Shown: positions 59,152-64,000 of the stretch, in pieces
Numbering within the stretch: the first letter of the stretch is position 1
How the letters are laid out: each line of letters starts with the position of its first letter
DNA from: Ottowia testudinis
GTDB lineage: Bacteria; Pseudomonadota; Gammaproteobacteria; Burkholderiales; Burkholderiaceae_C
DNA length: 64,000 nt
Assembly (NCBI RefSeq): GCF_017498525.1
Contig: NZ_CP071796.1
Location: 2,232,001 to 2,296,000, forward strand
Direction of reading: 5' to 3'
Program-made: the position numbers and the translations under genes
Notes under the pieces: model-generated
Seen by the model: the letters and a program-made list of their open reading frames with translations, nothing else
What the model was told of the DNA's origin: nothing
Database searches by the model: none

Positions 59152-61929
59152 ATGTGGGAAATCTATGCGTACCAGAACGCGGCCAGCCTGTTCGGGGTCT
59201 TCAACGCCGGCGCTGCCATCCATGCCTCCGGCGACTATGCCTCCGCAGTCGCTGCGGTGGCCTTCTGTGGTTTCGTCGCCGCCCTCATCGCCTATGCATT
59301 CGCTCCCGAGAAGCTTCAGGGCTGGAAGTGGCTGGGGACGGTCGTTCTGGTCTTCTCGATCCTGATCGTCCCCAAGGTCACGGTCGGTATCGTCGACAAG
59401 ACCGGCGGTACCCCAGTGCAGGTGGTCGACAACGTCCCCTTCGGCGCGGCCGTGCTCGGCAGCCTCACCAGCACCATCGGGCACACACTGACTGGGCTCT
59501 TCGAGACGGCATTTCAGGTTATCCCCGGCGTCGGCGCCCTGCCCAGCGAACTCCGCTACGAACAGAACGGCCTGATGTTCGGCAACCGTCTGATCCGGGA
59601 AACCGGCAGCGTGGTCTTCCAGGATCCGAACTTCCGCACCGACCTGATCAACTTCATCCACAACTGCACAACCTACGACCTCCTCGACGGGACGATCTCG
59701 CCGGCCACGTTCTCCACTTCGGACGATGTCTGGTCCCTGATGTCCACGCCCAACCCGGCACGCTTCACCCCGCTCACCAACACGACCGGCACAACGGTCG
59801 ACACCTGCCCCAACGCCTACGTCAATCTAAGCACCCGGATCCCCGCCCAGATCAGCCGCATCCAGGGGCAGCTCGCCTTCCGGCTGAACCCCACGTTGCC
59901 CGGCACGGCCGCGGCCAGCGTGATCGCCGGCCAGATTCAGCAGGCCTACATCAAGAACAACATCGCCTCGGCCTCAGCCACCGCAGCGGATCTGATCCGC
60001 CAGAACGCCGTACTGAATGCCATCGCCGACACCGGCCAAATCGTCGGGCAGAAGGTGAACGACCCGGCCGCCATGGTGCTCGCCGTCGGCCGCGCCCAAG
60101 GCGTCGCCCAGCAGAACGCCGCCTGGATCAATGCGGGCAAGACTGCCGAGCAAGCGCTGCCCGTGTTCCGCAACGTGATCGAGGCGGTGACCTACGCCCT
60201 CTTCCCGCTCTTCGTGCTGCTGCTCCTGCTCACCAGCGGCCGGGAGAGCCTGGTGGCCTTCAAGGGCTATGCTGCGATCCTGATCTGGATCCAGCTCTGG
60301 CCGCCCCTCTATGCGGTGCTGAACTACATGGCCTCGATCTACGCGGCCTACGACATCGGCTCGGCCGCCGACCTTGGCACGGGAACGAAGATGCTGACGC
60401 TGCAGACCGCGTCCAGCATCTACTCCCGAGCGATATCCGGTGAAGCGATCGTCGGCTACCTGTCGATCAGCATTCCCTTCATCGCCTGGGCCGCTCTCAA
60501 GCGTATGGAGAACTTCGGGACGGCCATGGTGGGCGGACTCTCCGGGCTGCAGGCCATGCTGGGCTCCGCAACAGGTTCCGCAGCCTTGGGCAACACCAGC
60601 CTGGGCAACGTCTCCATGGATCAGATGCGGCTGGCGCCCAACCGCACTTCGGCGTTCATGAGCAGTTGGCAGAACGATCTCTCAGGGGACACGTTCTCCT
60701 CGAACGCGCTGACCGGACGCACGGCGGTGAGCCTGTTGCGCAACCAGGGTTTTGCCTCACGGGTCGTATCGATGCGCGTGTCCGAGCAGGATGTCGAACA
60801 GGCCAGCCGACAAGTTGATGCTGCACGCGGTGAAGCCGTCGCCGCCAGCACGGAACGATCAGCGGCGCTCTCGGAAGTGTTTTCGCGGGGGCTGAGCAAG
60901 CTGCGCTCCACACGCAACAGCGCCGGCTCCAGTTCGGGGAGCTTCGAGCAGATGGGGGAAACGTTGAACAAACTGGACCAGATCGTCCAGACCGTCTCGC
61001 AGAGCACCGGGCTCAGCCAGGCTCAGGTGGCGCGCCTGGCATTCGGCGCTGCGGCTCACATCGGCGCCGACGCCAAGTTCATCGGCGGGAAGCTCCAGGC
61101 CAGCGGCGAAAAGTCCTACCTGTCTGGCCTTTCCGCTCAGGATCAGAAAGCCCTGGCCAGCCTGAGCGGAGATCAATTGGTGGCCTTCAAGCAATTCGGG
61201 GACCGCGTCTCCAGGGACACCAGCTTCCTGCAGGCGGTCTCGAACGATGCGAGCGAGGCACGGGAAATGTCATCCCGCCTCAGCACAACGCAGGCCCGTT
61301 CGGAAAGGGCAGATGCAACGCTTTCCGATCGAGTCAGTTTCGCCAACCAGGTATCAACCGCCTACTCCAAGGGTGAGGCGATCTCGATCGACATCGCCCA
61401 GGACCCGCACAACATGGAGATGTTCCTGCGCTACGCCCAAACGTACGGTGGCAACAGTGCCGCAGCCCACGCCTTGATGTCGGCGGAACTCGCCCGGCAG
61501 TCGCTGGGGCCCACCCGCGTTCTGTCGGATGGAAGCAGCCTTCCCGCTACCTTCGAGGGTATTCGTGAGCTTCATCGGCAGCAGCGGAGTGAAACAGCCC
61601 TCTCGCCAGATATCCAGAACGCCCATCGCGCCCACACCGGGGCGACGTCGCGCTTTGGCAGCAACCCCAGCCGTCCGCTTGACCGCCCCGTCGATCCACC
61701 CTCACCGATTCGCCGAGAGGTTCAGCAGCGAGCCAGCGAGATTCAGGGCGCGACTGCAGCCAAGGGTGGCGAGTTCGACGACAAGGCAGAGATTGTCAAG
61801 ACAGAGGATGGGACGCTGGAATCCAAGAAGTCGCTATTCCGTCAATCGGCTAAACAAGTCTATGGAGACGGAAGCTCAACCGCGAAAGAGGTCAAGGAAT
61901 CGGTTGAGGATCTATTCAAACGCGAGTAA
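59152..61929 (+). CDS. traG: TraG mating-pair stabilisation and assembly protein
   Basis: A 925-residue inner-membrane protein. The N-terminal TraG_N domain has several helices (about residues 25-85 and 345-480; ALFPLFVLLLLLTSG, YAAILIWIQLWPPLYAVLNYMASIY, IVGYLSISIPFIAWAALKRMEN). A long helical, Ser/Gln-rich C-terminal part follows. It acts in pilus assembly, mating stabilisation and, in SXT, as the target of entry exclusion. A GGGGAG site precedes the ATG. It is shorter than SXT TraG (about 1,190 residues, from memory). Confidence 0.93.
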   Translation: MWEIYAYQNAASLFGVFNAGAAIHASGDYASAVAAVAFCGFVAALIAYAFAPEKLQGWKWLGTVVLVFSILIVPKVTVGIVDKTGGTPVQVVDNVPFGAAVLGSLTSTIGHTLTGLFETAFQVIPGVGALPSELRYEQNGLMFGNRLIRETGSVVFQDPNFRTDLINFIHNCTTYDLLDGTISPATFSTSDDVWSLMSTPNPARFTPLTNTTGTTVDTCPNAYVNLSTRIPAQISRIQGQLAFRLNPTLPGTAAASVIAGQIQQAYIKNNIASASATAADLIRQNAVLNAIADTGQIVGQKVNDPAAMVLAVGRAQGVAQQNAAWINAGKTAEQALPVFRNVIEAVTYALFPLFVLLLLLTSGRESLVAFKGYAAILIWIQLWPPLYAVLNYMASIYAAYDIGSAADLGTGTKMLTLQTASSIYSRAISGEAIVGYLSISIPFIAWAALKRMENFGTAMVGGLSGLQAMLGSATGSAALGNTSLGNVSMDQMRLAPNRTSAFMSSWQNDLSGDTFSSNALTGRTAVSLLRNQGFASRVVSMRVSEQDVEQASRQVDAARGEAVAASTERSAALSEVFSRGLSKLRSTRNSAGSSSGSFEQMGETLNKLDQIVQTVSQSTGLSQAQVARLAFGAAAHIGADAKFIGGKLQASGEKSYLSGLSAQDQKALASLSGDQLVAFKQFGDRVSRDTSFLQAVSNDASEAREMSSRLSTTQARSERADATLSDRVSFANQVSTAYSKGEAISIDIAQDPHNMEMFLRYAQTYGGNSAAAHALMSAELARQSLGPTRVLSDGSSLPATFEGIRELHRQQRSETALSPDIQNAHRAHTGATSRFGSNPSRPLDRPVDPPSPIRREVQQRASEIQGATAAKGGEFDDKAEIVKTEDGTLESKKSLFRQSAKQVYGDGSSTAKEVKESVEDLFKRE

Positions 61930-61939
61930 CACCACGGAA

Positions 61940-62209
61940 CTACCGATCCCAACGACGAATGGGAACATCACCTTTGAACAACCCTCCAGAGGAGATTCCG
62001 CGTGATCCACGTATCCAGCCTGAACCGGATCGCCGAGGGCCAGAACGTCGGCCAATAGCAGCCACTACACCAGCGAACGGAGCAGCGAAAAGCAGGCCAA
62101 GCCCCGCCATGACCACACCTTCCCCCCACGCACCCTTGCCGACAATAGTGACTAACAAGCCGGCTCCAGCGCCCAGCACCAAGAGAAAAATAGCAAAGAG
62201 CTTTCTCAT
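61940..62209 (-). CDS. Small two-helix membrane protein convergent with traG
   Basis: An 89-residue protein with two hydrophobic helices (LFAIFLLVLGAGAGLLVTIVG, GVVMAGLGLLFAAPFAGVVAAIG) and a basic Arg/Gly/Ser-rich tail. The start at 62209 is fixed by an 11-nt match to the 16S anti-Shine-Dalgarno end. It ends 10 bp from the traG stop on the other strand. Unidentified. By place it could be an entry-exclusion protein (SXT eex is next to traG), or the membrane member of the minus-strand helicase operon. Confidence 0.65.
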   Translation of the reverse strand: MRKLFAIFLLVLGAGAGLLVTIVGKGAWGEGVVMAGLGLLFAAPFAGVVAAIGRRSGPRRSGSGWIRGSRGISSGGLFKGDVPIRRWDR

Positions 62210-62212
62210 ACA

Positions 62213-62223
62213 GATCACCTCCT
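62213..62223 (-). promoter_or_regulatory. Very strong ribosome-binding site
   Basis: AGGAGGTGATC on the minus strand is complementary to the 16S rRNA 3' end over 11 nt, with 8 nt from the AGGAGG core to the ATG at 62209. It settles the start of the small membrane protein and excludes the ATG three codons earlier, which lies inside it. Confidence 0.8.
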
Positions 62224-62257
62224 GATATCAGCTTATCCGCAGCCAATCAGCCTGCAA

Positions 62258-62440
62258 CTACCTCACCATCAGGGGAGACAAGTCTCCAAGCGCAAATTGC
62301 GCGGCACCGGTAAGAGCAAGCGAGTTCGGGTATGAGCGTGCCAGCATCTCGATCATCAGCCTCCTGAGCAACGCCGAGTCACGGTGGATGCGTGACATCA
62401 GGGAAATGATGTCCGAATAGCGATGCTCCTTTTCGGTCAT
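62258..62440 (-). CDS. 60-residue protein coupled to the helicase-nuclease gene
   Basis: A small helical, charged protein (HRYSDIISLMSRIHRDSALLRRLMIEMLARSYPN then ALTGAAQFALG). Its ATG overlaps the helicase stop by 4 nt (ATGA, 62437-62440), which favours a real coupled gene. No known family recognised. Confidence 0.55.
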   Translation of the reverse strand: MTEKEHRYSDIISLMSRIHRDSALLRRLMIEMLARSYPNSLALTGAAQFALGDLSPLMVR

Positions 62441-64000
62441 TCGTCAGCGAACATCGTGAGATACGACTTTGACAGCCTACGCGCTGCGAGGGGCGAGTCG
62501 ACGAGTTGTCGCGCGCACTCGGCAACCAGATCGTTCGACGTGAGCTGCGATTCGCATAACTTCGAGAGGAGCGCGCGCGCATCTGAAATCAGCGAGGCCA
62601 GCTTTTCATATGTCAGCGCATATGAACCAGTTGCCGCAGCCGCCTTGGTCGCCATACTCTTCGCATGGACGGACACGCGTTGGCTGTCCACCCCCTTGTA
62701 GTGCTCCCGGAACCACTCCTCGGCCACCAGCAGTTGCCCATGTTCCTCTTTCGTGAGGGCATTCTTGCCGTTCTTCCGACTCTTCGCTTCGATCACCCAT
62801 GCCGGCGCGTCCGGCAAAAGCCATAACACATCGGGGCCGACACCATTGGAATCATGGCGCTCCGCGGAGACGCCGATCATTCCGCCAAGATCGGCAAGCG
62901 CCTGTTCGAACTGATTGGCCGATGCCTGAGCATGCAAGTGCGCAACCACCTCCTCGAAGCGCTGGAGAAAACCCCGCCGCATACGGTAGGTGCTGATCGC
63001 CTCTGCAATCGCGTTGGCCTGAGCCCCAGGAGTTGGGAGAGCCCGGTAGGGAGGCGGCACCGTTGGCCGCAGGAGGTTCCGGTTGCTCGCGTAGGCCTCC
63101 CGCTGAAGATCTTCCGCGCGGTCTCCCTGCCCCCATTGACTGGCGACACGAGCCGCAAACTGTTGCAACCACCCGCGGGTCTGGACATCCATCCCCTTCA
63201 CGTCAGACAGCAGCCGCTCAATACGACTGATGGCCTTCTGGTGATAGCCATCGTGCCAGAGGTTGAACGCCTTGCGTTCATCGGCAGCTTGGCCAAAGCG
63301 CTCAGGATCCGCTGGCTCGACCTCGACCTCTTCAGCCAGAGTCTCCGCGTGATATTCCACCCAATCGGAGTCCCGGTCATAGCTCTTGCCGATAGTGCTG
63401 GCGAGCTCCTTGAGGTTCTTCACCGCCTTGCTCACCGTGGACCCCATATCGAGCTGAGCACGTGTCGCGCTGGTCAGCAACTTGAAGTTGGCATCCTTCG
63501 CGACCCAACTCGCCAAGTCTGCGCCCATCAGCAGCACCACACAGTGATCACCAGAGCCACGCGCACCCCGGCCAATCCCCTGTTCAATGCGTTGGGCCAG
63601 CATCCGCGAAATGGTAGCCCCTCCGTACAAGGCGCTGGCACGCAGGAGCTCGTAATCGGAGGTCCCCGCCGGTAAGCCGTCCATGATCAACAGCCGACAG
63701 GAATCGCCAGGCAAGTCGATTCCGTCATAGCGACTCGCGAACACGACGGGCCCGCGCGAGGATCCACTCTGAAGTTCATTGACTTGCTCCTGAACTTCCT
63801 TGGATCCTTTGGCAACTGTTGCCGCGTCGCCCCATCGTTCGGCCGCCGTATCCGATGGCACAAGAATCACAGCGCCGCAGCCCTTCTTTTCCGTCGTCCA
63901 CTCCAGCAGCTTCTCAGCAGCCTCCCTGGCATTGAACTTGAACGGCATAAGGTCCGGAATCAGGATCATGCGCTCACTAACCCCCGCGAGGGATCTGGAG
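62437..64000 (-). CDS. Helicase (XPD/DinG-like C-terminal part) with C-terminal PD-(D/E)xK-like domain, partial
   Basis: The frame is open at the window edge, so the N-terminal ATPase part lies outside. Visible are about 520 residues: Helicase_C_2-type motifs (motif V ASRYDGIDLPGDSCRLLIMDGLP; motif VI QRIEQGIGRGARG then HCVVLLMG), a helical middle, and near the end GPDVLWLLPDAPAWVIEAKSRKNGK with following HGQLLVAEEWF, which fits the PD-x(n)-ExK plus Q pattern of restriction-like nucleases. It could process DNA in defence against phages or plasmids, or in DNA repair. Flanking conjugation genes make a defence or maintenance role likely, by inference. Confidence 0.72.
   Translation of the reverse strand, partial: SRSLAGVSERMILIPDLMPFKFNAREAAEKLLEWTTEKKGCGAVILVPSDTAAERWGDAATVAKGSKEVQEQVNELQSGSSRGPVVFASRYDGIDLPGDSCRLLIMDGLPAGTSDYELLRASALYGGATISRMLAQRIEQGIGRGARGSGDHCVVLLMGADLASWVAKDANFKLLTSATRAQLDMGSTVSKAVKNLKELASTIGKSYDRDSDWVEYHAETLAEEVEVEPADPERFGQAADERKAFNLWHDGYHQKAISRIERLLSDVKGMDVQTRGWLQQFAARVASQWGQGDRAEDLQREAYASNRNLLRPTVPPPYRALPTPGAQANAIAEAISTYRMRRGFLQRFEEVVAHLHAQASANQFEQALADLGGMIGVSAERHDSNGVGPDVLWLLPDAPAWVIEAKSRKNGKNALTKEEHGQLLVAEEWFREHYKGVDSQRVSVHAKSMATKAAAATGSYALTYEKLASLISDARALLSKLCESQLTSNDLVAECARQLVDSPLAARRLSKSYLTMFADE

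Noticed and set aside
1-64000. CRISPR arrays, tRNA or rRNA genes, integrase and att sites
   Set aside because: No regularly spaced repeats, no tRNA-like cloverleaf, and no recombinase apart from IS transposases were seen by reading; the element ends must be outside the window.

Overview
The window is about 64 kb of GC-rich DNA carrying most of an integrative conjugative element (or a related conjugative plasmid or island) in a beta-proteobacterium. A Comamonadaceae/Burkholderiales host fits the codon and GC character and two copies of an intergenic hairpin repeat of a type I recall from Comamonadaceae genomes; this is inference, because no rRNA or housekeeping gene is present. No integrase, att site, tRNA or CRISPR array is visible, so both ends of the element lie outside the window.

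Layout. 0-2 kb: backbone genes (a DUF932 protein and a DUF5983-like protein). 2-5.6 kb: a small cargo of a MocR-type regulator, a YggS-type PLP-binding protein and a class I glutamine amidotransferase, ended by an IS5-family remnant. 5.65-11.2 kb: an operator-like repeat cluster, a FlhD/FlhC-like activator pair (the counterpart of SetCD/AcaCD-type activators), a MobH-like TraI relaxase, the TraD coupling protein and a DUF4400 membrane protein. 11.2-41.7 kb: a ~30 kb iron-acquisition island. 41.8-61.9 kb: a complete F-type mating-pair-formation operon, in order: conserved hypothetical, transglycosylase, OmpA-like protein, TraA, L, E, K, B, DsbC, TraV, C, TrbI, S26 peptidase, hypothetical, TraW, U, TrbC, TraN, hypothetical, TraF, H, G. 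61.9-64 kb: minus-strand genes, namely a small two-helix membrane protein, a 60-aa protein, and the C-terminal half of an XPD/DinG-like helicase fused to a PD-(D/E)xK-like nuclease domain that runs off the window.

The iron island holds three FecI/FecR loci (one FecR cut by an IS3-family element), two parallel AraC/TonB-receptor/MFS modules of pyochelin/yersiniabactin-uptake type, an ABC exporter-fold pair (YbtP/YbtQ-like), one full receptor with a signalling domain, and remnants of two more receptors. It also has a DUF3649/PepSY/DUF3325 membrane set, its own TonB-ExbB-ExbD and a Fur-family repressor. No siderophore synthesis gene is present, so it looks like a self-energised system for using foreign siderophores. 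Fur-box-like palindromes precede fecI-1, the first receptor/AraC pair, the second receptor, and fecI-3.

The backbone order (traI-traD-DUF4400 | cargo | traA/L/E/K/B ... W/U/N, F/H/G, with FlhDC-like activators) resembles SXT/R391 and IncC elements. The iron island sits at the position equivalent to the SXT variable site between s043 and traL, and the PLP cargo sits upstream of traI. The most unusual items are the helicase-nuclease operon beside traG, several tra leaders whose ribosome-binding sites are sequestered in hairpins, the operator cluster before flhDC, and the extent of IS-driven decay in the iron island.
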